A DNA stretch of 64,000 nt, from contig NC_081813.1 of NCBI RefSeq assembly GCF_030704535.1, forward strand, positions 714,501-778,500, given 5' to 3'. Positions 50,101 to 60,948 of this stretch are shown one piece after another (position 1 is the stretch's first letter; each line of letters starts with the position of its first letter). This DNA is from Vitis vinifera. Lineage: Eukaryota > Streptophyta > Magnoliopsida > Vitales > Vitaceae. Both the position numbers and the translations under genes were made by a program. The notes under the pieces were generated by a model that was not told the origin of the DNA, did not search any database, and was given only the letters and a program-made list of their open reading frames with translations.

Positions 50101-50681
50101 CAGAAATCGAATGTTCTTGTTCTGATGAAATGGGTCCTCACTCTCATGGGGATGCTTGTCTTGATGAGGATGAGGACATCATGGCCCAGGATGGACATGA
50201 AGACCGTATGACTGAAGTTGAGTTGTGGCAACAACTTGAACATGAGCTTTACAATCGGCCAGATGGTGAGGAGTCTGATGTAGCAAACGAAATAAGGGAA
50301 GAAGAAGCAGCAGCCATTGCAGAGGTCGGTGAGGCGCCTCAGAGCTCTGCTCCAGAAATGAAGGAAGCACACAGATTCTTTCCTCCGGGAAAGATTATGC
50401 ATATTGTTACCCTTCTCTCTGAAGGAGCAGAATGTGAAGGTGATGGCACCATCTCCAATGATACAGTTGATGCTCAGTCAGTAGAGACTAATAAGGTTGG
50501 GATTTTTCTCACTCCAAGGTCGTTGTATAGCAAGCTGAGGCTGTCACAGACCATGATCAGTGACCACTTCATGCCAGTTTATAGAAGGCAGATAGAAAAA
50601 CTGATTAGAGAACTTGAGAAGGAAGAAGTTTCAAATACTGATGATCATTATAATACGGAGGTCGGAGAGGTAGCATTATAG
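44114..50681 (+). CDS. class 3 lipase, plant sn1-specific diacylglycerol lipase-like, 664 aa
   Basis: Seven coding exons join in frame: 44114-44404, 45551-45748, 45950-46222, 48338-48440, 48648-48766, 49300-49476 and 49848-50681. An N-terminal alanine-rich hydrophobic segment (MATATMATAAGAAALLYY) may anchor it. The lipase core holds YFLLLIRGTHS, the nucleophile elbow IVGHSLGGG (Ser259) and NGADLVPTFS (Asp312). ISDHFMPVY near the C-terminus (His627) is the likely catalytic histidine. The exon 7 region from about residue 450 to 560 is acidic (LDEDEDIM, EEEAAAI) and probably disordered; it separates the histidine from the rest of the core, as in DAG lipases. Expected reaction: hydrolysis of acylglycerol at the sn-1 position. 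Plant relatives are annotated as lipase class 3 or calmodulin-binding heat-shock-like proteins; the in vivo substrate is not shown by sequence. Confidence 0.92.
46974..47230 (-). repeat. (CA)n duplication and LINE-tail-like sequence in lipase intron 3
   Basis: The phrase cacacacacatataatacatttt/gcattgttagaatttggaac occurs twice in tandem between about 47160 and 47247. Left of it, the minus strand reads ...TTGATCTTTACCTATCAAAAAGC followed by A-rich sequence, resembling a LINE 3' end inserted in antisense. The tail identity is tentative. Confidence 0.4.
47878..48337 (+). repeat. tandem duplication, two units of about 230 bp, containing a splice acceptor
   Basis: Unit 1 (about 47878-48107) and unit 2 (about 48108-48337) share ttccttat(a/g)at(c/t)atg, tt(g)agaagaatgca, ggattctcttgattttt and agagagaaaa(a)ttgt. 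Unit 2 ends exactly at the acceptor of lipase exon 4; unit 1 ends in a pyrimidine tract without AG at the matching place. Confidence 0.7.
48828..49265 (+). repeat. tandem duplication, period 219 bp, plus a 24-bp repeat
   Basis: attaagta(t/c)a at 48828 and 49047 start two copies that share gattgccc, cccatattat, ggttaacaa(g/a)atgat(g/a)ccaatgcttatg and gggtgggttagatatctagtttagg. TATGCCTAGTTTCAGTT repeats at 49210 and 49234. It lies in lipase intron 5. Confidence 0.85.
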
Positions 50682-51100
50682 AGAATTGGACCACCAGACC
50701 TACCACAATACTGAAAGAAGAGCCAAGTTCTTGTCCCAAGGTTTTTCCAGATCTAACCAACCTAGAAATTGTAAACATTCATTGTCTTCACAAAATTGGG
50801 GAGCATGGTGTTGGAACCCACAGGTGTAATGCTCTGACCGGAGTCCTCAATTATGTTTATCATAGGTGAGAGATCTTGGAAGGTTGTATCACTTCATAGC
50901 CTTTCAAAATCTCGGTCTTTTGTACAGTATTAATATTTGGGTTGAAACTTTGATTCTTTTGTTCTTTAATAGAATGAGTTGATTTGTTCAATTGCCTTGC
51001 TCTATTGAATTGTATTTAACTATTTATTGTGACAAGTTCATCATATGATGCTGCCTTTCTTCTCTTGGTTTCATTTATATGGCAAAATGTCAAAAATTAC
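50682..51100 (+). other. lipase 3' UTR and flank
   Basis: Mixed-composition sequence follows the stop. AATA-type signals near 50930-51000 may direct polyadenylation. No separate gene. Confidence 0.4.
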
Positions 51101-54100
51101 TTAATGGGCTTTGTGAGGAGTCAATTCAGTTACAGAATGAGAAGCTCGACTAGTGGCCACTGATGGGTTTTGAGCCTGGCACCCTTGCTTGTGTGCCATC
51201 TATGTAACTAACACAACTGGTAAACTATTATAGCCTGCTAATGCAATTTACAGGCAGCTGCCTTGATGTACTGTTGTGGATTATGGAAAAGGATCGAATT
51301 CTTGATGACCAGATTGATGGTGGAAAGTGATAGAATTATTGGTGACCAGATTTATAGAAGAGACCGCTAAATTTCTGCTATGCGGATGTCAGCTTGGATC
51401 TCAAACCCAGAAGGCTAGCAATCAACAGTCATGAGCAAAAGGTGCCTGCAGCAACTCTAACAACCGCAAAACAGGTTATGAGAGTCTTTATCTTTTATGG
51501 TCCCAGAGAAAACAACACTTGGATTATGATTTGAATTTGTTGAATATGACTTGAATGTTTTTAAAGTTTCCCCACACACCTATCTATCACATTGCATTAT
51601 TGCTTTCGTCACACATAACTAGTCTGGTCCAGCTAATTTATTAATTTTGGCTTTCATTCTGTATGAAGAGCATCAATGAGTCACCACTTGATGGCAATCT
51701 CACATCAGGAGCACAATCTTAGACCTAATTATAAAATATTTTCTCCATTGATAATTGGTTGTAGTTCATAGAAATGTTTAAACTATATGGGTCTTGGAAA
51801 ATTATACACATGGTGTATATATATATATATATATAGGAATATCCTTGTGACATAAGGCATAATCCCTATACAAGATCTCCAGGTTGTTTAACAAATGCTA
51901 GGAATCCATAAAATATGATAGAAATTGTCCATATTCCCGGAACCCTTTTTTTTTTCCTGGTGTATAATCATAAATTGAAAAATGTTCTAAACCAATCCAG
52001 AGACAAAGAAAGTGAAATTCAAGCAATCCATACATAAATAACCGTTAAGAAAAGCAAACTCCAAGGCTATCCAAATGCACAATAGAAGGGTATAGTTAAG
52101 ACTTTGCCTAAGCTTTGGATGGATCTTGGAAGCATCAAGAGAAGGGAAAAAAATAAATTGAAAGAAAAGTAAATTAGAAAAGAAAAATCTAAGGTTCTGA
52201 GTCAATACGTACCCAATATTAAATCCGGCCCGTTCAAACATACAGGATCGAGGTTAAACAAATGAGACTAAAGTGCAAAGGAATGAAGCTAAGCTATAAA
52301 ACAAAGAGACTTAGGTGCACAACAGTAAGACCACAAAGTTGTAGGCAATGAGACCTGACTTGTACATGTGGTATCACCTTATGGATGATACCTTTGGTAC
52401 TGAAGAAGTACCCTTTGGTACTATAGACGGACCCAACTAGAAGTTTTGGTGAAAATTAGTAAACAATGGAATTCATTTTCTATTGTCAAAAACTTGAGTT
52501 CTATCTTCTTTCCTTTTTCTGATTCTCTTAATTTTATTCAGTGACCTAACTTAACCTGAAGAGGAAATGATATGAAACAAATGTGGTATTGGAAAAGGAG
52601 TTGTGGTCTGTGTGGACACCCTTGTCGTGTATCACGTTTCTAGATTATATAATTCCTTTCTTTATAATCTTCTCTGTACCTTTGCTTGATTTCAGTGGGT
52701 CAAAGCAAATAAACTTTGCTTTATCTACTTGAGGGATAAATTATGATTCTTGTGCAGACTTTAGTTTATTTAAATGACATACACTTGGCTCGAAATATCA
52801 TTTTAGAACTCTGCTTTCAGCACATGTGGTAATAGAAAATTATCAAATGATTCGATTCAATCCTGTATTTTAGATTACAGACCGAGTCTAATCCTCTGAT
52901 AGAGACCCATCTGAATGTTTGAAGTTTAGCTGGTTCTACGCTTTATCAAGTTGCAGACTGTTGCCTCAACCCCCTTTTATTTTCGTAGGTTATTCTACCT
53001 ACAATCGACTAGTATATCCCGTGAATTCAGGGTTGAAGAATACTGGTGAATGCTGGTACGAATCAGCCAAGTTGTATCCACTATCCATCTCGACTATGGT
53101 TGCAATTGCTATTGTGTGATTCGACAATGCCTTGATTCGAAGTCAAATCACATGGCTCGCTAAACACGCAGAACCACCGAGAGTTATGGCAACATGACTC
53201 GGGTCTAATGGAAATGGAAGTGAAAATAAATAATGATATCCCCTCGTGGATCAAGGAAAAATGGAACAAGAAATCATCCGAATTGACTTTCTTTCTTTCT
53301 TTTTTTTAATGATTTTTACTTTTTATTTTCAAGTTACACCAATTGTCAAAAATTAATGTGGGGTGTTAAATTAAGATGGTAATGTTTTTATTTTTTTGAC
53401 CAATTCACTAATTTTTTTTGAGCTTTTTAACTATCATATCATATATATCATTTGAGATCGAGACTGATGCGTCTCGGGATTTGCTCAATAACTAATACAA
53501 CGACTTTGAACCATGTATTAGGTTGATGAATCCTTTACACATACTAGAGAGATGATGCTTATTACATCCCAAAGATATCATCGGTTAATGCGATTAATTG
53601 CTTTGATTTGGTGCTCAATACTTGATATGATTTTCAGACCTAGTCATTAATGACAATGTTCTCAATATAGGAACCTGCAGACCATAATACAACTTGTAAA
53701 ATTATTTCAATGATGCTGTATACACCTAACCCTTTGTGGCTTTTTATTAATGATAGGTATATCAAGACATACATTCAGATTTCTTTCTTTTCTGTATGAC
53801 AAGTCGAAATTAGTATTAGCTACTCAGATGGACCCAGTCATCAATTTCTACGAATTTAAAGACCTGACAGTAGGATATTTTTCTTCATTAATGAGGGATT
53901 AGGATTCATGAACAGAACTGTACATGAATTCAATCATACAAGTACCCCTGTTGATTTTTGCTTATGGTCTCATCTTCATCTGGGTTGTTTTGGTCAATAC
54001 ATGTACTGGCAAGAATCCCTCCATTTAATGCTAGGACTTTATTGCAATTTGCTTAGCATGATGAAGACATTTATCGTCTTGATTAAGTTGACCATAGACT

Positions 54101-57100
54101 TTTTGGTATTTTTATCCTTTTCGGGTTTTTTTTAATATTTAATTTTTTTTATAAGCAAAGTAATATACTAATATATATAAATATATATGAAAAAGGAAAA
54201 TAGGAATGAATACACAAACCGAATATAACATGCACAAAGTGGCATATTCATGAAAGAGAGAAACAAAGAAAAAACAACTCCCTCTTTATAGTTTTTCTTT
54301 TTTCATAAATGTTCTTGATTTTGTTTAAAATTAACAAAAACACTAGTTTTAAGAAAGTATAAAGGAGAGAAAAATCGGTTAGGAAAAATGGTTTTCATAT
54401 TTGATTTTACTAAATATGAAAGAAAATCAAATTTATTTAAAATTAATTAGAAATTTATGTATTTTTAAATATATATTTTTATTTTTATTTTTTATTTTGT
54501 CTTTCCTTCTAATTTTATTTTTATTTATTTATTTATTTCATATTTTTGAAACCAAAAGATGTGCTAATTTTTTTTTTTTCTTTTTGCTAACAGAAAATTT
54601 GTGAATCCTCTGGAACTTGCATTGCATGGTCAGCATTGTTTGGACACTCAAAATTTTTTTCCTAATTATTTCAAATAAAAATTTTAGACAAAAAACCCCC
54701 CACATGCAATTGTTGTTCAAAGTGATCTTGGAAAAGCATGATCATGTCTCCTTGTGGCTGTAAGCAAACCTATCCAGGAAAAAAACTCAAGTCATTTTAC
54801 AACTTGTCCTTATTCCTTTCCTACCAATCACTTGTTTTTCCCTCTCTCTTTCTTTTTCTATCTTTTATTTACTTATTTTTGGGTTTCTGTCCAAGTTTTT
54901 TCATTATTGGAAATGCACCTTTCCCAAACAGTAAAAGGACAGGACTGAATTTTGTTTTTTATAGCATAATGGGAGCAATGATTGACATAAAAAAAAGTAT
55001 ATTTCAAGTCATGCACCAAAAATAATAATAATCATAATATTAAATTTAATAATTTTGAGGCCACTTGATGATGAGTGTGTGACACGTATTGTCTGATGAT
55101 CACGTCATATCAATTTTATTTACTTTATCTATCCTGTCATGTTTCATAAGACTTGTGTAGGCTCCATTTTTTGTGGAAGATAAGAGTGCCAAAATTTACA
55201 TGCAGGCATGAAAAATAATTTGGCCACTGCATGTTTTTTTATTTTATTTTAATTTTTGAATATTTTCAAAATATGGACTTTGTTTTTAAATTTAAAAATG
55301 GTCTGAAAATCATTTTTATTTTATATTTTAAAACAGAAGAAATAGAACAAATTTTCTGTTCTCATTTCCGATTTCTATGTTTCACACTCCCACACTGCAA
55401 AGGCATCTGAATTCAAATCTATGGTTCCCACTCATTAGGCCCAGTTTCTGAATCCCCCAAGTGTTTCCCACATACAAAGGTCAAGATAAAGATCACGTTA
55501 ACAATATGCCATAATTCCCAGAACTGTGAAATGGGAGAGAGAGAGAGAGAGAGAGAGAGAGGGTCAAAGGAATTTAAGGAGGTGGAAAGTGGAGCATTCA
55601 TCATGAATTATGGGCATATGGTGATGAATGGGTGTGAGTACTGGGGGTAGTGGAGGTCCCCTTCCCCTCAATGGAGGAGTTAATAATTTCCTTTAGACTT
55701 TGGCTGTGGGGCGGATGGGGAGGACTTGGCCGAGTTTGGACCATTGCATTGCCCCTAAACCAAAACAAACTGAAGGCGACTGGTCAGTACAGGAGGGACA
55801 CCAAGCCATACCCCCCCATGCCGAGATATAATTATTATTAGGGGTGGGGGGTTGGGGGAGGTGTGTGGGGATGCTTGCCCTTGCTTCCCATCCACTCCTT
55901 CCTGCTCTCTCTCTCCAACCTTGGACCAAACATTGATGGTTAAATTTATTCACATCTACCCTTTTGATTTTCGTTGATGTTCTATCACATTCATGTGTGA
56001 AAGCCCATCGTGTTTTCTCTTAGATTTTGTGGCTATCCCACATGTTCAGACATTATAAATTATAAAAATCACCCTTCTTTTAATATATTTATTAAAATTT
56101 TTAAAAATATTTGATTAAAAGGATGAAATAGTATTCCTATTCATAAAATAAATGAGATAAATCATTATATGAGTCTCGTGCATAAGAAATTTTTTCTTAT
56201 ATCCAATGTAAGATATTATAATTACTTTCTTATATACAAACACCCCCACATTACAGTACGGATTTGGTTTTGATATTATTTGTAATAATTTATTTTTAAT
56301 TATGTAAATATTATTCATTTAAGGTTCAATGTGCCCTTATACATGTAGGAATATAATTTTTTTTGCTCATTGGCATATCATGTGTAATTTTATTTCTAAC
56401 ATTTTTCATGTTTAATTTTTTCTTTTTTTATAGAAAGAGAGCGATGATGTGATATAGTCATAATTTTTTATAAAATCTCCTATTTTAAAAAATACAAACA
56501 AAATTTTAAACATTCTTTAAAAAAATACTTTATTTAATTTTGTGGAAAATATTCTCTTAAAATTTAATTCTGTTTTTGTACATAGTTGAATACTGTTAAT
56601 TTCAGTATTTATTTTGATATCTCAGATCGAATATAGTTTATAAAATTGCTTCTAAGCCATCGAAAAAAGCAATGTAACAAAGATTTTCCTAATAAGATTA
56701 AATCCTTTTTATTCAATCACTTGTTTTTTTCTATATTGAAATGATTAAAATTGAAAAGGACAATCACATTACTTAATTCAAAATAAAGGAATATAATAAT
56801 ATTATTTCAATATAAAGATTTTTTTTTTAAATTTCTATTTTTAGAGAACTCTAAAATAAATAGGAAATAATTTAAAATCTCATTAAAAAATTATTTTTTT
56901 TTTTCCAAAATGGTAAATGAATATTCTTGTTTTGTGCTAATATCCACCGAATACGAGATTTTCTTTTTCTGAAACCTTTCTCCAAAACTAAATAAATAAA
57001 TAAATAAAATGGGAAACCGTCTTGAAAGCTGTATCGTACACGTTGGTGGAACACACTAGGCGGGCCGAGATTGGTCGTAGAATGGGAAAATTTCCGAACA

Positions 57101-57160
57101 GCACATCTTGGCTAAGACTCTGAACAAAACATGATAATGCTGAGCTGGCAATCATTATTC
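51101..57160. other. intergenic, no gene recognised
   Basis: Scattered open frames (52919-53119, 53908-54135, 54738-55025) have no splice signals or family resemblance. Contents seen: (TA)n near 51815-51835, a decayed family D element near 54370-54560, (GA)n at about 55534-55561 and a G-rich tract at 55841-55870. Confidence 0.4.
55841..55870 (+). other. G-rich tract, strong G-quadruplex candidate
   Basis: Four G-runs of four to six bases with short loops: GGGG T GGGGGG TT GGGGG, then GTGTGTGGGG. It lies in an otherwise ordinary intergenic region with a C-rich partner upstream (ccccccc at 55811). Confidence 0.65.
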
Positions 57161-57282
57161 TACGGCCAGAAATGAGTGCCAGCACTGCGCGGACGTGGAA
57201 TTAAAAAAAAAAAATTACTATCTCCAAACCCACCAATCATTGGAGACTTTGCAAAAGCCAAACAATCGAACATCTCTATATC

Positions 57283-57343
<61 letters not shown>

Positions 57344-57702
57344 TCTCTCTCTAGACGCTTCACTTTTCAGAGCCAAACACCAATTAATTTTCTTTCTGAT
57401 TCTCAGCTTCTCTCGCTCTGATTTTCAGTTTGTTTTATTTGTGGAAGTGGTGTTGGATCTCTGGAATTTTTTATTTTTGTGTTTTTTTGAGAGATTGATC
57501 TGTTGGCTGATTGATTGGAGTTGTTGTGAGGTGTTTTTTTTTTCCCTGAAATGTCTTTGATGTGTGAGGTTTTTGACATCGGAGAAGCGAAGGTTGAAGG
57601 AGAGTGGGAGAAGGAGAGATAGCGTCGAGAAGAAGAGTGAAAGAAGCAGAGTTAAAGCGAGAAAGAGAGAGAAAATTTTGATTTGTTTGGATTCGCTTCT
57701 TC
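57161..57702 (+). promoter_or_regulatory. DUF1677 gene promoter and first leader exon
   Basis: A (TA)25 run is followed by TTCTCTCTCTCT and then GC-richer leader sequence. A donor CTTCTG|GTAATTTT lies at 57702/57703. Transcription start is inferred to be near the end of the TC run. Confidence 0.45.
57291..57340. repeat. (TA)25 microsatellite
   Basis: A perfect 50-bp TA run, directly upstream of a TC run at the inferred DUF1677 promoter. Confidence 0.95.
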
Positions 57703-58323
57703 TGGTAATTTTCTTGTAAAAAAATCTCCATTGATTGTTTTGTTTTTCAGTTTTTTCATTTTTGAGACGAATAATGCTGTTTAACTGGAAAAGCTTCTTC
57801 CAAGTGATTCTTTGAAGTTTGAATAGGCAAATAGCCTTGATTTTTATGAAATCGGTTGTTTTACCAGTGAAAATATCCGAGAAACAAATCGGAGTGGCTC
57901 TTTTGCTGATTTAGTGTTTTTCTTACGAGTTTTGATTATCGCAGAGTTTGCTAGAAAATCAAGGCGCTGTATGGTTCCATTTCCAGAGAAACCAAGTTTG
58001 TCAGAAGAGGTTGGGAGGAGAAGAATGAAATATGTTAGAGTTTTACTATTTCTGGAAATCGTTTTCCAAGAACACCGAAAAAGCACATCAGTTTTCCACG
58101 TCTCCCTTTCCAAAACAGCTTTCAAAAACTGTTACCAAAAGGTGTTGGCCTTCTGATTGTAGAATGCTGTTTTAGAAAACCAAACTCGACGCGCCAAAAG
58201 TATAAGAAGTGTTTTCCCAAACATAAAAACAAGAAACAAAAGATTCGAATTTGGATTTTCGAAATCAAAATTTTATATCATGTATTTATTTATATACTTC
58301 GGTATTGTTCTTAGGTTTTCCAG
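57703..58323 (+). other. probable leader intron of the DUF1677 gene
   Basis: Donor GGTAATTTTC and acceptor TTAGGTTTTCCAG|GAACGGATG bracket a 621-nt intron just before the start codon. An alternative acceptor TTCTTAG lies a few bases upstream. Confidence 0.5.
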
Positions 58324-58329
58324 GAACGG

Positions 58330-58812
58330 ATGTCTGCAACAGTGATCAACACACCAATACTAATAGTGATGTCGGCGCAAGAAGCTTCAACCAAGATCAT
58401 TTCACAAATCGAGGTGGAATTCGCAAAATGCGATTGCTGCGGACTCACCGAGGAATGCACGCCTGAGTACATCGAGACGGTTCGAGAGCGATACAATGGG
58501 AGATGGATATGCGGCTTGTGCTCCGAGGCGGTGAAGGAAGAGATGATTCAGATGAAGAGGTTCCAGAGGCTGATAAGCACCGAAGAAGCCGTGGACCAGC
58601 ACATGAACTTCTGCAAAAACTTCAGGTCCTCGAGTCCGCCGTCGAACCCCACCTTCCACCTCATCTCCGCCATGCGTCAGCTTCTCCGTCGAAGCTTGGA
58701 TTCTCCCAGAGCTTTGAGGTCGACGCCGAATAGTCCAGTGAGGCAGAGCCAAGAGATTCCGCGTCCGGCGCTGACTCGATCGGAAAGCTGCTTTCCGACG
58801 TTGTCTGGCTGA
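58330..58812 (+). CDS. DUF1677 family protein, 160 aa
   Basis: A single-exon coding region. Residues 33-70 carry the family core: KCDCCGLTEECTPEYI followed by ERYNGRWICGLCSEAVKEE, with cysteines 34, 36, 37, 43, 61 and 64 arranged like a small zinc-binding fold. The second half is basic and serine/proline-rich (LLRRSLDSPRALRSTPNSP) and probably disordered. A downstream Met14 (MSAQEAST) is an alternative start. The family is plant-specific and its biochemical role is unknown to me. GC content is well above the flanks, as expected for a real exon. Confidence 0.92.
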   Translation: MSATVINTPILIVMSAQEASTKIISQIEVEFAKCDCCGLTEECTPEYIETVRERYNGRWICGLCSEAVKEEMIQMKRFQRLISTEEAVDQHMNFCKNFRSSSPPSNPTFHLISAMRQLLRRSLDSPRALRSTPNSPVRQSQEIPRPALTRSESCFPTLSG

Positions 58813-60400
58813 TTAATTTAGTGGCGATATGAAGAAGGAAGGTAAATGGCTATGAAGAATAAAACAGTTGTAAACAGCGAAAAGTTTTATCTCAATTGTG
58901 AAAAAAAAAATATAAAATATTAAAAAAAACAAACTGGTTTTATGATTTAGAACTTGTTCATGTTCCTAGAATTTAAATTTATAACCTTTTTTTCTCTATT
59001 TTTTTTCTTTTGTAATTTTCTGCATAAAATAAGTGGGTCAGTGATATTTAATTATTTTAAGAAAAATGATAGGCTTCTCATGATTGATATGACAAAGGAA
59101 AAAATAAAAAGGGAAATTTAATAATATTTTTTGAACAATTTTTTAGGAATCAAGTAATTGAATTTAGAAAAAAAAATTTCCTCTCAATTATTTCCAATAT
59201 TCTGTTTGGGATTCAAATATTAGCGGAAGATTATACAATAAAAAATTATTTTTTATTTTAAAAAGTAAAAAAACTAATTTTAAAAAACACTTCAAATACA
59301 CCCCAAATTCATTCAAAAGCACAAAATAGCAAGAATTATCCCCCTCTTTGGTCCGTCAATTTCAGGAATTTAAACCCAACAAAGGAGACTTTTGCCATGG
59401 AGGAGATTCGATGCAACGTGGAGTGTGTACTTTTGGTTCTCATTCGGTCTACTGGGCATTCAATGAATTTTCCAGGTGTTATTCTGCGATTTAAAGTGTA
59501 TGGAATTTGTCTAATGGAGGATGATAGGAAATCTAACTTTCGATTCTCGTTTCATTATTGAGGGGGTTCGGCACTTTCTTTTTGGGATTCTCCAAGTGTA
59601 GTGTTTCTTGGAAGTACGAATCCCCCATATCTTACAAATTTTGCTCCCTTCACTCGCTTGGGAACAATGGATTATTAGTGCCTAATTTTGCCTCCAATAG
59701 AGAAGAAGATGCAGTTAAGCTAAAGACTAGGGAAAGAGTCTCTGAATAATCCTAATAATTGGCAAAAAAAAAAGGAAAAAAAAAGAAGTTCATAGAATTG
59801 AATTGAGGTGGACGTGGCCACCACCACCTTGTGCATGTGATGATGGATGGAAATGGGGTTGGTGAATGGTGGGCGCACGACCTTACTAGATGAATTATGA
59901 TTAATCGGTTGAAAAAATAAAAATAAGTGACCTTACAAAAACAATTGTAAACAAAAGAAAAAAAAAAAAAAAAGAAACACCTAGGATTATAGATAGAGAC
60001 ACAATAATATAATACATGATTATTATTATCATTATCATCATTGTTTCAATTTTTTTTTCAACATCTACAAATCGATTCGACATTTTATATATATTTTGAG
60101 AAAAATATGAAAGAAAAAAAATAGAAAGAAAAAGTAAAATAAAAAAAAGTAAGTTTAAATTTAATAAATTAATTTATATACTACTTTAAATTTATTTTTA
60201 CTTTTTAAATAAAAATTAAATAAATTAAAAATATATAAATTTCTTGTTAATTTTAATTATATTTGATATTCTTTTATAAAACCATACATAAAAAAAAAAA
60301 TTCTTATCAATTTATTTTTCTTTAATAAAATTTTGAAACTAAGCATAGCATTTAATATATTTTTTAATTATATAAAATATTTTACTTAATTTTATTTAAA
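58813..60400. other. DUF1677 3' flank and AT-rich intergenic DNA
   Basis: No credible exon. The open frame at 59558-59749 lacks support. A decayed family D element is suggested at about 60100-60350 (right end aaactaagcatagcatt). Confidence 0.4.
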
Positions 60401-60876
60401 TATTTATAAAATAAACACGAGTCATTATATATATATATATATATATAATATTGAAGTGCATACTCTATTCCAAAGCTTTTTCATGGTGATTTTTTTTTGT
60501 TTTTGGGTTATTTTAATTTCTTTAAAGGGATCTCAGTGGCACAAATAGAGAGAGTGACAGCAAAGATTTGAGGTTGATTAGTTAATAGGAGTCAGAGCTG
60601 CACTTAATTTGTTTTTTTCTTTTTGCTGTAAAGTAGCTTCTGGAAATGATGGTGAAGTGGATCACTGGTTGCAGCGGCCAAAAGTTTTTAAAATTTTTAT
60701 TTAAAATTTTTTATTAAAAATTCGTTCTCATTAAGGAATAAAAAGTAATGAAAAATAAAAAATAAAAATAAAATTTAACATTTATAAAGTGAGCAAATGA
60801 TGAAATAAGTCAGTACAAAATGGGTGGCTATAAAAAAAATAAAAATAAAAATAAATTATTGTTCAAAATGGGGTCA

Positions 60877-60948
60877 CCTGCAACCACAAAAACTTTGGAC
60901 TCATCTGCATCACCAAGCTCATAATTCTCACCACAGATTCTCGTACTG
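60877..60948 (-). pseudogene. possible orphan exon
   Basis: The minus strand shows a good acceptor TTTTTGCAG, an open stretch reading RICGENYELGDADESKVFVV and a donor GCAG|GTGACC. No partner exon was found on either side. It could be a gene fragment carried here or chance. Confidence 0.25.

Noticed and set aside
57160..57560. Frames encoding long Tyr-Ile repeats
   Set aside because: They are translations of the (TA)25 microsatellite.
58402..58752. 116-codon minus-strand frame over the DUF1677 gene
   Set aside because: The plus strand holds the conserved cysteine core; the minus frame is a shadow.
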